Positions 22,942 through 31,973 of a DNA stretch of 64,000 nucleotides are shown here, piece by piece. The notes under the pieces were generated by a model, which was not told the DNA's origin, made no database searches, and saw nothing but the letters and a program-made list of their open reading frames with translations. Each line of letters begins with the position of its first letter. Positions within the stretch are counted from its first letter, which is position 1. Position numbers and translations under genes: made by a program. Origin of the DNA: Armatimonadota bacterium (GTDB taxonomy: Bacteria; Armatimonadota; UBA5829; DSUL01); contig JADLDK010000045.1 of NCBI GenBank assembly GCA_020846715.1, positions 1 through 64,000 of the forward strand, written 5' to 3'.

Positions 22942-24585
22942 ATGCCATTTTATAGAGCACACGTTTTAGTCTGTTGCGGAAACACATGCGAGATGCGCGG
23001 AGGGCGAGCGCTTCTGCAGTTGTTGACCGAGCAGGTGCAACAGAGTGGTCTGGCAGATGAGATTCGAGTCGTTGAAACAGGTTGTCTCGGTGTCTCCGAT
23101 CATGGGCCGGCCATGGTGGTCTATCCGGAAGGAATCATTTATGCGGGCGTCCAGCGCTCCGACATCGCCGAGATAGTCTCAGAGCACCTGCTCAAAGGGC
23201 GTGTTGTTCAGCGTCTGGTTTATACGGGGCCGCAGGCGCCTCCAGTTGAGCCCGAAGCGCGGGTCAGCTACTTTGGCAAGCAGCGTAAGATCGTGCTGAA
23301 AAACTGCGGAGTCATCAACCCCCGCTCCATTCAGGAGTACATCGCCGTTGGCGGTTATGAAGCGCTCGGCAAAGCTCTGACGCAAATGACGCCAATGCAG
23401 ACTGTTGAGGAGATCAAGGACTCCGGTCTGCGAGGCAGAGGCGGGGCGGCGTTTCCCACCGGCCTGAAATGGGAGTTTGTCGCAGACGCTCCAGGAACTG
23501 AGCGGGTGGTCGTGTGCAATGCGGATGAAGGTGAGCCCGGCAACTTCAAAGACCGCCTGATTCTCGAAGGCGACCCGCATAAAGTGCTGGAGGCGATGGT
23601 TATCTCCGGCTATGCGGTAGGCGCGCGCCGGGGCTACGTGTACATTCGCGGCGAGTACAGGCAGTCCGTGGACAATTTTGAGAACGCCATCGCCGAGGCC
23701 AGGCAGATGGGCCTGCTCGGAGAAAACATCTTCGACTCGGGCTTCGCCTTTGACATATTCGTTTACAAGGGCGCTGGCGCGTACGTCTGCGGGGAAGAGA
23801 CGGCTCTTATCGAGTCCCTCGAAGGGCACCGGGGTGAGCCGCGTTTGAAGCCTCCGTTTCCCGTCACTCACGGTCTGTGGGGTATGCCTACCCTGGTGAA
23901 CAACGTGGAAACCCTCGCAAATGTGCCCTCGATCATCCAGGAAGGCGCGGACTGGTATCGCAGCATTGGGACTGAGCAGAGCAAGGGCACCAAGATTTTC
24001 TCCCCTTGTGGAGATGTGCTAACTCCCGGCGTCATTGAAGTTCCCTACGGCATCACTGTGCGCGAGGTTCTCTACGACATTGCCGGAGGGCCGAGAGGCG
24101 CAGCGGATATTAAGGGTGTGATGGTCGGCGGTCCGAGTGGCATTGTGATTGGGCAGGAGAGCTTCGACAGAGCTTTTGCCTTCGAAGACCTTTCTCCTGG
24201 CGCGGGCGCGCTGATAGTTTTTGACGAGACACGCTGCATTGTTGACATTGTGGCTAATGTCGCGCAATTCTTCGCGCACGAGTCATGCGGGCAGTGTGTC
24301 CCGTGCCGGGAAGGAGGTCGTCGGCTCCTGGACATTCTGAACGGATGGACCAAGGGCGTCGGCGTGGCCTCTGAACTGGATCTTGTCGACAGTCTGGGAG
24401 TGGGACTGCGGATGGCGTCCCGCTGTGGACTGGGGCAGTTTGCCCCGGTCGCTTTGCTTTCAAGTATGGAGCTCTTCCGGGAGGAGTTCCAGTCGCACGT
24501 GCTGGACAGGCACTGTCCCACGGGTGTCTGTGACATGACAAGTGCCGTCACTGATGAACAGGAGCAACTGAGTTGGCTAAGGTAA
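22942..24585 (+). CDS. Second NuoF-like FMN/NADH subunit, lacking the C-terminal ferredoxin
   Basis: 547 aa from ATG 22942 (GGGGGT 9 bases upstream; the TTG at 22936 is too close). An N-terminal [2Fe-2S]-type domain has CCGNTC then CLGVS, so the fourth ligand is Ser rather than Cys. The core has GLRGRGGAAFPTGLKW and NADEGEPGNFKDRLILEGDP (FMN/NADH) and the [4Fe-4S] motif SCGQCVPCREG with distal SRCGLG. Unlike the copy at 20491 it ends without the two ferredoxin clusters, like the NuoF of true complex I or formate dehydrogenase modules. Its end overlaps the hydA TTG start by 13 bases, so it is translated together with hydA. Confidence 0.9.
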   Translation: MPFYRAHVLVCCGNTCEMRGGRALLQLLTEQVQQSGLADEIRVVETGCLGVSDHGPAMVVYPEGIIYAGVQRSDIAEIVSEHLLKGRVVQRLVYTGPQAPPVEPEARVSYFGKQRKIVLKNCGVINPRSIQEYIAVGGYEALGKALTQMTPMQTVEEIKDSGLRGRGGAAFPTGLKWEFVADAPGTERVVVCNADEGEPGNFKDRLILEGDPHKVLEAMVISGYAVGARRGYVYIRGEYRQSVDNFENAIAEARQMGLLGENIFDSGFAFDIFVYKGAGAYVCGEETALIESLEGHRGEPRLKPPFPVTHGLWGMPTLVNNVETLANVPSIIQEGADWYRSIGTEQSKGTKIFSPCGDVLTPGVIEVPYGITVREVLYDIAGGPRGAADIKGVMVGGPSGIVIGQESFDRAFAFEDLSPGAGALIVFDETRCIVDIVANVAQFFAHESCGQCVPCREGGRRLLDILNGWTKGVGVASELDLVDSLGVGLRMASRCGLGQFAPVALLSSMELFREEFQSHVLDRHCPTGVCDMTSAVTDEQEQLSWLR

Positions 24586-26330
24586 CACTGACAATTAACG
24601 GCCGTCCGGTACAGGCGGAGCAGGGGCAGACAGTCCTTGAGGCCGCTACCGCAGCCGGCATCTACATTCCCACCCTGTGCGCCCATCCGGACTTGAAGCC
24701 GGAAGGCGTGTGTCGCATCTGCGTCGTTGAGGTCAAGGGTCAGCGTGTGCTTCCGACGTCGTGCACTCTGCCTGTTGCGGAGGGAATGATTGTTGACACC
24801 AACACCCCGAATGTCCGCGACGCGCGAAAAATCGTCGTCGAGCTGCTTCTGGCCAACCATCCGTCTGACTGCCTGACCTGTTCCCGCAACCAGACATGCG
24901 AGTTGCAGAAGTTGTCACAGGAAGTCGGGATTCGGCAGTTGCCCTTCGAAGGAGCCAGACGGCGTCACGAAAGCGACGTCTCTTCTCCCAGCATTATTCG
25001 CAACCCTGAAAAATGCGTTCTGTGCCAGCGTTGTGTGAGAGTGTGCCACCAGATTCAGAGCGTTGGATGCATCTTTACGTCCAACAGAGGGTGGGATACG
25101 GAGATTGGTCCGGCTTTTGGACAGGATCTGGCCAACACAGCGTGCGTATATTGCGGTCAGTGCGTGGCCCACTGCCCGACCGGCGCGCTTGAAACCGTCA
25201 ACCCGTCAAGCGCGGTCTGGGACGATCTGCGCAATCCAGATAAGTACGTAATTGTGCAGACGGCTCCTGCCGTGCGCGCTGCCATTGGTGAAGAGTTTGG
25301 TCTGCCGCCGGGTACGCGCGTCACGGGCAAGATGGTGGCTGCTCTCAGGCGGATGGGTTTTGACAAGGTGTTTGACACGGATTTCTCCGCGGATCTGACC
25401 ATTGTCGAAGAGGCGCATGAGCTGGTGAAGCGCGTATCTGAGGGTGGCAAGCTACCCATGATTACATCGTGCTCTCCAGGCTGGGTGAACTTCATCGAGA
25501 CCTTCTACCCGGATCTGCTTGGACACCTGTCCTCGTGCAAGAGCCCACAGCAGATGTTTGGCGCGGTTGCAAAGACGTACTATGCGCAGAAGCTCGGCAT
25601 CGATCCGGCCCGGATGGTCGTAGTCTCCGTTATGCCGTGCGTCGCAAAGAAGTTCGAATGTGAGCGGCCGGAGATGCGCTCCAGCGGTTACAAAGATGTG
25701 GACTATGTGCTGACCACGCGCGAAGCTGCCGGGATGATGCACGAAGCCGGCATCAACCTTGCGGAGTTGCCGGACGCGGAATTCGATCAACCGCTTGGTA
25801 TTACCACAGGCGCGGGCGTTATCTTCGGGGCTACCGGTGGGGTTATGGAGGCTGCTCTGAGGACGGCCTATGAAGTTATCACCGGCAAGGAAGTCCCCTC
25901 TCTTGACATCACCGCAGTTCGCGGGATGGACGGAGTGAAAGAGGCGACAATCGACATCAATGGGCTGCCGGTCAAAGCCGCCGTCGCGCACGGGTTGGCC
26001 AACGCCAGAGAGATCATGGATCGGGTGCGCAGCGGCGAAGCTGACTACACGTTCATCGAAGTCATGGCCTGTCCCGGCGGATGTCTGGGTGGCGGTGGAC
26101 AGCCGTACCCGACGACGCCTGAGATCCGCAAGAAGCGCGCGGAAGCTATTTACGCCATAGATCGCGACATGGTTCTGCGCAAATCCCACGAGAATCCAGC
26201 CATTCAAGAGTTGTATGCTGAGTTCCTGGGTGAGCCGCTTGGTCACAAGTCCCATGAGCTTTTGCACACGCACTACACGCCCAAAGACGCTTACGAGCAG
26301 GATGAAGATCTGGAGCCTGCCAGTGTCTAG
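24573..26330 (+). CDS. hydA: [FeFe]-hydrogenase catalytic subunit HydA
   Basis: 585 aa. A NuoG-like [2Fe-2S] domain (about residues 1-75; CAHPDLKPEGVCRIC and TSC) is followed by the His/Cys cluster segment (HPSDCLTCSRNQTC) and a two-cluster ferredoxin domain (CVLCQRCVRVC; CVYCGQCVAHC). The H-cluster domain has L1 TSCSPGW, L2 MPCVAKKFE and L3 MACPGGCLGGGGQP, all intact, and a normal small-subunit-like tail. This is the H2-forming/oxidising subunit of the group A3 bifurcating enzyme, cytoplasmic and oxygen-sensitive. The TTG start lies inside the end of the preceding NuoF-like gene. Its exact partner among the two diaphorase modules cannot be told from sequence. Confidence 0.96.
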   Translation: MAKVTLTINGRPVQAEQGQTVLEAATAAGIYIPTLCAHPDLKPEGVCRICVVEVKGQRVLPTSCTLPVAEGMIVDTNTPNVRDARKIVVELLLANHPSDCLTCSRNQTCELQKLSQEVGIRQLPFEGARRRHESDVSSPSIIRNPEKCVLCQRCVRVCHQIQSVGCIFTSNRGWDTEIGPAFGQDLANTACVYCGQCVAHCPTGALETVNPSSAVWDDLRNPDKYVIVQTAPAVRAAIGEEFGLPPGTRVTGKMVAALRRMGFDKVFDTDFSADLTIVEEAHELVKRVSEGGKLPMITSCSPGWVNFIETFYPDLLGHLSSCKSPQQMFGAVAKTYYAQKLGIDPARMVVVSVMPCVAKKFECERPEMRSSGYKDVDYVLTTREAAGMMHEAGINLAELPDAEFDQPLGITTGAGVIFGATGGVMEAALRTAYEVITGKEVPSLDITAVRGMDGVKEATIDINGLPVKAAVAHGLANAREIMDRVRSGEADYTFIEVMACPGGCLGGGGQPYPTTPEIRKKRAEAIYAIDRDMVLRKSHENPAIQELYAEFLGEPLGHKSHELLHTHYTPKDAYEQDEDLEPASV

Positions 26331-26404
26331 CGGGCGACGACTCTGAGTGCGAAGCAGCGATGCTCCGCTGACTATTCGACGGATTTCACAGCGCAGGCGT
26401 CAAT

Positions 26405-26422
26405 GTGTGAGGATTATCACTG
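26405..26422. promoter_or_regulatory. Second Rex/CRP-like dyad, upstream of hydG
   Basis: TGTGA-GGATTA-TCACT (26406-26421) shares the GTGA-N6-TCAC core of the dyad at 15282-15299. It matches the CRP-type pattern TGTGA-N6-TCACA at 9 of 10 arm positions but the Rex consensus less well (9 of 14). It lies 67 bases before the hydG ATG. Confidence 0.4.
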
Positions 26423-26488
26423 TGGGATACCCTCACAGACAGTGCTTGCGCTGTGCCGTGTTGCACAACTGAACACGCGGAGATCACG

Positions 26489-27904
26489 ATGGAAATCAAA
26501 GAAAAGGTGTACGGTTTGCTCAGCGACACCGAGATTGAGAATATCCTCGAAGAAGGGCGCAGCAAATCTGTTGAGTTCTGCGAGGCGGCTCTCGAGAATG
26601 GGCGCCTGGGCAAGGGGCTTACTCTGGTCGAGTTGGCTGCGCTTGCGTACTGTGAGTCCCCGGAAATTGTCACTGGTCTGCTGGATACCGCGCACGAGCT
26701 GAAGAAACGCATCTACGGCGAGAGGATGGTTTTCTTCGCGCCACTCTATATCTCCAGCTTTTGCAGCAACAACTGCACGTACTGCGGTTTCCGTCATGCA
26801 AATGAGACCATGACGCGGCGGTCTTTGTCCCCGGAAGAGATTCACCAGGAGGTTATGGCGCTGCTGGAGCAGGGGCACAAGCGTCTGCTTCTGGTAGCCG
26901 GAGAAGACCCACGCACGACAGGAATTGACTATCTGGAGCAGTCTGTCGCCGCTGTCTATTCCGTTACCGCTCCTGATGGGGCTACTATCCGGCGTGCCAA
27001 TGTCAACTGCGCCCCCCTGTCCGTGGACCATTTCCGCCGCCTGAAGGCAACGGGCATCGGCACGTATCAGTGTTTTCAGGAGACTTACCACCGTCCGACC
27101 TACAAGGAGGTGCATCCAAGCGGCCCCAAGTCTCATTATGACTGGCGCATCACGGCGCCGGATCGGGCGATGGAAGCTGACATTGATGACATTGGCACGG
27201 GTGTACTGTTTGGGCTGTACGACTGGCACTTCGATGTTGTCGGCCTTCTGGGGCACGCGCGCTATCTGGAGACGAAGTTTGATGTCGGCCCTCACACCAT
27301 CAGCGTCCCACGTCTGGAACCCGCTGAGGGAGCGCCCTTGTCAGATCATTCGCCCTGGATGGTCAGCGATGAAGATTTTCGCAAAATCGTGGCACTGCTT
27401 CGTGTCGCAGTGCCCTATACAGGGATGATCCTCAGCACCAGAGAGTCTCCTGAGCTGCGAGACCAGCTCTTTGCGCTCGGTATCTCCCAGACCTCTGCCG
27501 GCAGCCGGGTAACTCCTGGTGGCTACACAGACTCCGGGAAGCTGACGCGTGAGGACCTTCTTGCGCAGTTTTCGCTGCAGGATCAGCGCCCGCTTAGGGA
27601 GATGGTGCACACTTTTGTCAGAGGGGACTATATCCCCAGCTTCTGCACTGCCTGCTACCGGTCCGGGCGCACCGGAGACCGCTTCATGCAGCTTGCCAAG
27701 AGTGGCAAAATCCATGACATCTGCCAGCCAAATGCGCTTGCCAGTCTGAAAGAGTACCTCCTGGACTACGCAGATGAGGAGACAAAAGCGCAGGGAGAGA
27801 AACTTATTCAGAAAGAGTTGAGCGAGCTTCCTGAACGGCTGCGAAATGTGACAGAGAAGATGCTGGCCAGAGTCGCGGCGGGCGAGCGTGATGTCTATCT
27901 CTGA
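26489..27904 (+). CDS. hydG: [FeFe]-hydrogenase maturase HydG
   Basis: 471 aa, the usual size. Radical-SAM tyrosine lyase that makes the CO and CN ligands of the H-cluster. SAM-cluster motif CSNNCTYCGF (C-x3-C-x2-C, about residues 93-102); the C-terminal auxiliary cluster motif C-x2-C-x22-C is present as CTAC (about 383) and the Cys in KIHDIC (about 409). 'SAGSRVTPGGYTDSG' is also conserved. ATG 26489 gives the standard N-terminus MEIKEKVYGLL. It overlaps hydE by 14 bases. First gene of the maturation set; a short gap with a regulatory-looking dyad separates it from hydA. Confidence 0.96.
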   Translation: MEIKEKVYGLLSDTEIENILEEGRSKSVEFCEAALENGRLGKGLTLVELAALAYCESPEIVTGLLDTAHELKKRIYGERMVFFAPLYISSFCSNNCTYCGFRHANETMTRRSLSPEEIHQEVMALLEQGHKRLLLVAGEDPRTTGIDYLEQSVAAVYSVTAPDGATIRRANVNCAPLSVDHFRRLKATGIGTYQCFQETYHRPTYKEVHPSGPKSHYDWRITAPDRAMEADIDDIGTGVLFGLYDWHFDVVGLLGHARYLETKFDVGPHTISVPRLEPAEGAPLSDHSPWMVSDEDFRKIVALLRVAVPYTGMILSTRESPELRDQLFALGISQTSAGSRVTPGGYTDSGKLTREDLLAQFSLQDQRPLREMVHTFVRGDYIPSFCTACYRSGRTGDRFMQLAKSGKIHDICQPNALASLKEYLLDYADEETKAQGEKLIQKELSELPERLRNVTEKMLARVAAGERDVYL

Positions 27905-29021
27905 GGTAGCTGCAAACGGGGGCGTCGCGCTTGAGACCCTCCTTTCAAAGTGCGTTGAAAATGGCCATCTCAGCCTGAGTGAAATCAGGGCGCTTCTGGC
28001 ATTGGAAGCCCCGGAGGATGTTTCCGCCCTTCTACATGCGGCGGATACGGTGCGCAGCTGTGAGGTCGGTGACGATGTCCATCTGCGCGGGCTTGTCGAG
28101 TTCAGCAACTACTGCCGCAAAAACTGCGCTTACTGCGGGTTGCGCAGGGACAACAAGCGTGTTCAGCGCTATCGCCTTACCCCGCGCGAGATAGTTGATG
28201 TGGCTCTCGATCTTGAAGCGCACGGCTATCGGACAGTGGTTCTTCAGTCGGGAGAGGATCTGAAGTTCTCTGCTGAAGTCCTGGCGCAGATTGTCTGGGA
28301 GATCAAGAGCAAAGCAGACGTTGCTCTGACGCTGTCAGTTGGCGAGCGGCCCAGAGAAGACTATGCGCTGTGGAAGCAGGCCGGAGCGGATAGATATCTT
28401 CTGCGGCACGAGACCGTCAACACCCGCCTTTACAGCTCTTTTGGCAGTGGGTCGAGCGTTGCAAAGCGGCTGGCCTGCATCCGTGAGCTGCAGTCTCTCG
28501 GGTACCAGGTTGGAATAGGGTTTATGGTGGGCGTCCCAGGTCAGACGCTTGATGATCTGGCAGCGGACATTGATTTCGTGCAATGCTTCCAGCCGGATAT
28601 GCTTGGAATCGGGCCGTTTATTCCGTCCCCGGATACTCCTCTGGGAGATGAACCCGGTGGGACACTGCAGATGGCGCTGAAGTGTGTCGCGCTCGGCCGC
28701 ATCGTAACCCGGAACTCGTTGATTCCTGCCACGACAGCCATGGGCACAATTGATGAGTACGGACGGGAAAAAGCGTTGCAGGCGGGCGCCAATGTTCTCA
28801 TGCCAAACTGGACTCCAGTTGGCCGCCGTGAACTGTATGCCATCTACCCAAACAAACGCTGCATCAACGAAGACCCCACGCTGTGTCAGGGCTGTCTGGA
28901 GTTTCGTATCGCCTCAATTGGACGCAAAATAGCCAGAGACAGGGGAGACTCGCCGAAAAAGTGTGAGCTTCACCCGGCCAGCACGGCATTGGAGTCCTTG
29001 CGGCAGGATGTGGAGAGTTGA
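27891..29021 (+). CDS. hydE: [FeFe]-hydrogenase maturase HydE
   Basis: 376 aa radical-SAM enzyme acting on the HydG-made Fe(CO)2(CN)cysteine complex during H-cluster assembly. Motif CRKNCAYCGL (about residues 71-80); 'LQSGEDLKFSAEVLAQIVWEI' and 'GIGFMVGVPGQTLDDLAADI' are the HydE/BioB-like core. The C-terminal CQGCLEF is near the position where some HydE proteins carry an optional second cluster, but a full motif is not evident. ATG 27891 is used; GTG 27888 just before is possible. It lies inside the hydG end, so translation is coupled. Confidence 0.95.
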   Translation: MSISEVAANGGVALETLLSKCVENGHLSLSEIRALLALEAPEDVSALLHAADTVRSCEVGDDVHLRGLVEFSNYCRKNCAYCGLRRDNKRVQRYRLTPREIVDVALDLEAHGYRTVVLQSGEDLKFSAEVLAQIVWEIKSKADVALTLSVGERPREDYALWKQAGADRYLLRHETVNTRLYSSFGSGSSVAKRLACIRELQSLGYQVGIGFMVGVPGQTLDDLAADIDFVQCFQPDMLGIGPFIPSPDTPLGDEPGGTLQMALKCVALGRIVTRNSLIPATTAMGTIDEYGREKALQAGANVLMPNWTPVGRRELYAIYPNKRCINEDPTLCQGCLEFRIASIGRKIARDRGDSPKKCELHPASTALESLRQDVES

Positions 29022-29064
29022 AGCGGCAGCACAAAATATCGAGGCGGTCCAAAGGAGTTTTGTT

Positions 29065-30537
29065 ATGCCAACGCAGTCGCAGGATGAGCTACAGCGGGAC
29101 GTGCGCGTCGAAAGTGACTTACTGGGAAGTCTGGAGGTGCCGGCCGACGTCTACTGGGGCATCCATACCTTGCGCTCATCCCGCGTGTTTCACCTTGCCG
29201 GAGAGGGACTTCATCCTGAACTGATTCGCGCTCTCGCGCTGGTGAAAAAAGCGTGCGCTCTGGCTAACAAACGCGTCGGGCTCCTTAGCGCAGAAAAAGC
29301 TGACGCAATTGCGGCAGCGGCCGAAGACGTAGCTTCCGGTCAACTCCACGATCAGTTCCTTACAGACGCGCTGCAGGGCGGGGCGGGAACCTCAGCCAAC
29401 ATGAATATGAATGAGGTGCTCGCAAACCGCGCCATCGAGCGCCTCGGAGGAGCTCTTGGCGATTACTCCGTCATTCACCCTCTTGACGACGTAAATCTCT
29501 CTCAGTCCACGAACGATGTGTTTCCAACTGCCGTCCGTGTGGCCGGTTTGTGGCTTCTCGATGGGGTGATGCAGGCGATAACTGACCTTCAGGACGCCCT
29601 GCGGCAAAAAGAAGTGGAGTTCGCCGATGTCCTGAAGATTGGCAGAACGGAAATGCAGGACGCCGTGCCTGTTACCCTCGGACAGGAGTTTGGAGCATGG
29701 GCTGAAGCTGTTAAGCGGGACTGGTGGAGGCTTAACAATGTCGGCGAAAGACTGCGTCAGGTCAATCTGGGCGGGACGGCGGTAGGTACAGGCATTAACG
29801 CAAACACCCACTACATCTACATCGCCTCTGACATTCTGCGCGACTTGACTGGACTGCCGATAGTCCGCTCCGAAAACATGGTTGACGTCACCCAGAACTG
29901 TGACGTATTTGCTGAGATCTCCGGTCTCATAAAATCCGCGGCGGTCAACCTGATGAAGATATCCGCCGATCTGCGTTTGCTTTCCAGCGGTCCGCGCGCC
30001 GGTTTTGCCGAGATAGGTCTGCCAGAGATTCAGGCGGGCTCCTCCATCATGCCAGGTAAGGTGAATCCAGTGATTCCAGAGGCCGTTGCTCAGGCTGCCA
30101 TTCAGATTCAGGCATGCGATCTCGCGATCACGCTGGCAGCTCAGAACGGACAACTGGAACTGAACGCTTTTGTGCCGGCGATGGCTCACAATCTTATGCG
30201 CTGCCTCGATCTGTTGCGCGGCGCTGCGAAGCTTTTCTCCGACCACTGTATCCGCGGAATTGTCGCCAATCGCCAGCGCTGTGAGAAGTTCGCTGAAGGG
30301 GCTTTGAGTCTTGCCACTGCGTTGACCGGGCACATTGGTTACGAAAAAGCGACAGAAGTGGCGCGCGAGGCGGGATTGCAGGGGAGAAGTGTCCGGGAAG
30401 TCGCTCTCGAGCGTGGTTATCTTACAGAAGAGGAGCTTGCTCGCATTCTTTCACCAGGGCAGATGACGCGGCCCGGCACTCCGGGGCGGCAGACGCATGC
30501 AGATGGGCCGCCTGTGTCGCCCTATAAGGAGCACTGA
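29065..30537 (+). CDS. aspA: Aspartate ammonia-lyase (aspartase) within the hydrogenase maturation operon
   Basis: 490 aa, class II fumarase/aspartase family, cytoplasmic tetramer converting aspartate to fumarate and ammonia. Signature GSSIMPGKVNPV (about residues 327-338); 'GGAGTSANMNMNEVLANRA' and HPLDDVNLSQSTNDVFP are the other conserved substrate-binding regions. Aspartase rather than fumarase is favoured by the N-terminal 'VESDLLGSLEVPADVYWGIHT' and by context. ATG 29065 follows AAAGGAG. It sits between hydE and hydF, 1 base before hydF. The same insertion occurs in other bacteria's hyd operons; the ammonia could feed the bridging dithiomethylamine of the H-cluster (inference). Confidence 0.92.
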   Translation: MPTQSQDELQRDVRVESDLLGSLEVPADVYWGIHTLRSSRVFHLAGEGLHPELIRALALVKKACALANKRVGLLSAEKADAIAAAAEDVASGQLHDQFLTDALQGGAGTSANMNMNEVLANRAIERLGGALGDYSVIHPLDDVNLSQSTNDVFPTAVRVAGLWLLDGVMQAITDLQDALRQKEVEFADVLKIGRTEMQDAVPVTLGQEFGAWAEAVKRDWWRLNNVGERLRQVNLGGTAVGTGINANTHYIYIASDILRDLTGLPIVRSENMVDVTQNCDVFAEISGLIKSAAVNLMKISADLRLLSSGPRAGFAEIGLPEIQAGSSIMPGKVNPVIPEAVAQAAIQIQACDLAITLAAQNGQLELNAFVPAMAHNLMRCLDLLRGAAKLFSDHCIRGIVANRQRCEKFAEGALSLATALTGHIGYEKATEVAREAGLQGRSVREVALERGYLTEEELARILSPGQMTRPGTPGRQTHADGPPVSPYKEH

Positions 30538-30538
30538 C

Positions 30539-31801
30539 GTGAGCAGTCTTCAGCAGACTCCGTCTGGAGAGCGCCTGCATATCAGCATCTTCGGGCGGCG
30601 CAACAGCGGAAAATCCAGTCTTATCAACGCGCTGACCGGACAGGACGTCGCCATCGTCTCCGAAGTGGCTGGAACGACGACAGATCCGGTCGCAAAGGCG
30701 ATGGAAATTCTGCCCCTTGGCCCGGTGGTGATCACGGACACCGCCGGGCTGGATGATACGGGTGCGCTCGGGCAGAAGCGAATAGAGAAGTCTATGAGAG
30801 TTCTGGATCGCACCGATCTGGCGGTCCTGGTTATGGACTCGTCACAGCAACCCGGAGAGTGGGAGGATGCGCTCGTCAAGCGCCTGGCTGACGCTAAGAT
30901 ACCGCTGATAGCCGTCGCCAACAAGACTGACCAGGCGTCACCTGATGTGTGGGATGCCTGGGCGCAGTCGCAGGGACTGCCGTTTGTGGCGCTCAGCGCG
31001 CTGCATCGCACCAATGTCGAAGCTTTGAAGGGCCTGTTGATTTCCCACGCTCCGTCCGGATTTGGAGACACGACAATTCTTGACGGGCTGGTCTCCCGTG
31101 GCGACCTCGTGATTCTCGTGACGCCTATTGATGACGCCGCTCCGAAAGGCCGCCTCATCCTTCCGCAGGTTATGACGATTCGGGATGTTCTTGACAGGCG
31201 GGCTTTGTCAGTAGTCGTACGGGAAAGCGAGCTTACGGACGCTCTTGGGCGCTTGAAAGAACCGCCAGCGCTCGTCATTACGGATTCGCAAGCCTTTCAG
31301 AAGGTAGCCGAAGACACGCCACCTGGGGTCCGACTGACGAGTTTTTCAATCCTCATGGCGCGCTACCGCGGAGATCTCGACATGTTCGTGCAGGGCGCAC
31401 AGGCGATAGACAGTCTGCACGCAGGAAGTCGCGTCCTCATCGCCGAAGCCTGCACTCACCATTCTCAGCCGGACGACATCGGTAAAGTGCAAATTCCCCG
31501 GTCACTGAGAAAGTTTGTTGGCGCAGAGCTGGAGTTCGGCTTTGCCAAAGGACGCGATTTTCCCGATGACGTTTCAAGCTACGATCTGATCGTGCATTGC
31601 GGCGGCTGTATGTTGAATCGCCGCGAGATGATCTGGCGACAACATGAGGCCGCCCAGTTCGGAGTGCCGATGACGAACTATGGCGTCGCTCTCGCGAAAG
31701 TTCACGGTATTCTCGACCGCGCGCTGGAGCCGTTTTCTGCTCTGAGTGCAGAGCGCGCCGCTTCCGGAAGCCCTGTCTCTTCAGCCCCTGCTGCTCTCTG
31801 A
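30539..31801 (+). CDS. hydF: [FeFe]-hydrogenase maturation GTPase HydF
   Basis: 420 aa scaffold GTPase on which the 2Fe subcluster is finished before transfer to HydA. The GTPase domain has G1 FGRRNSGKSSL (about residues 19-29), G2 GTTTDPV, G3 DTAGLDD and G4 NKTD. A dimerisation region follows, then the C-terminal cluster-binding domain with the conserved ACTHH (about 305) and CGGC (about 354). GTG 30539 follows AAGGAG and lies 1 base after the aspA stop; a longer in-frame start at 30497 would have to overlap aspA by 41 bases. Last gene of the hydrogenase locus. Confidence 0.95.
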   Translation: MSSLQQTPSGERLHISIFGRRNSGKSSLINALTGQDVAIVSEVAGTTTDPVAKAMEILPLGPVVITDTAGLDDTGALGQKRIEKSMRVLDRTDLAVLVMDSSQQPGEWEDALVKRLADAKIPLIAVANKTDQASPDVWDAWAQSQGLPFVALSALHRTNVEALKGLLISHAPSGFGDTTILDGLVSRGDLVILVTPIDDAAPKGRLILPQVMTIRDVLDRRALSVVVRESELTDALGRLKEPPALVITDSQAFQKVAEDTPPGVRLTSFSILMARYRGDLDMFVQGAQAIDSLHAGSRVLIAEACTHHSQPDDIGKVQIPRSLRKFVGAELEFGFAKGRDFPDDVSSYDLIVHCGGCMLNRREMIWRQHEAAQFGVPMTNYGVALAKVHGILDRALEPFSALSAERAASGSPVSSAPAAL

Positions 31802-31911
31802 TTTTATCGCGTTTGCCGGGCATCGCGCCTCCGGTGCGAGAGAGCCTGAAGACCTTGTCACAGGATACATCTATGACGGGGAAGCTGAAGGCGCGCTTGC
31901 AGAGTTCACAC

Positions 31912-31945
31912 AAAAAAGCCCGCCCCGAGAATCTTCGGAGCGGGC
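31912..31945 (-). terminator. Rho-independent terminator of the htrA operon
   Basis: Read on the minus strand, a GCCCGCTCCGAA stem with a single mismatch and short loop is followed by six T (complement of 31912-31917). It lies 29 bases past the htrA stop and could also slow transcripts from hydF. Confidence 0.82.
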
Positions 31946-31973
31946 TTCACCCTTTCTGGATTTTTGTCCTTTT

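Noticed and set aside
29392-30333. Minus-strand frame (313 codons) opposite aspA
   Set aside because: Antisense shadow; no family features.
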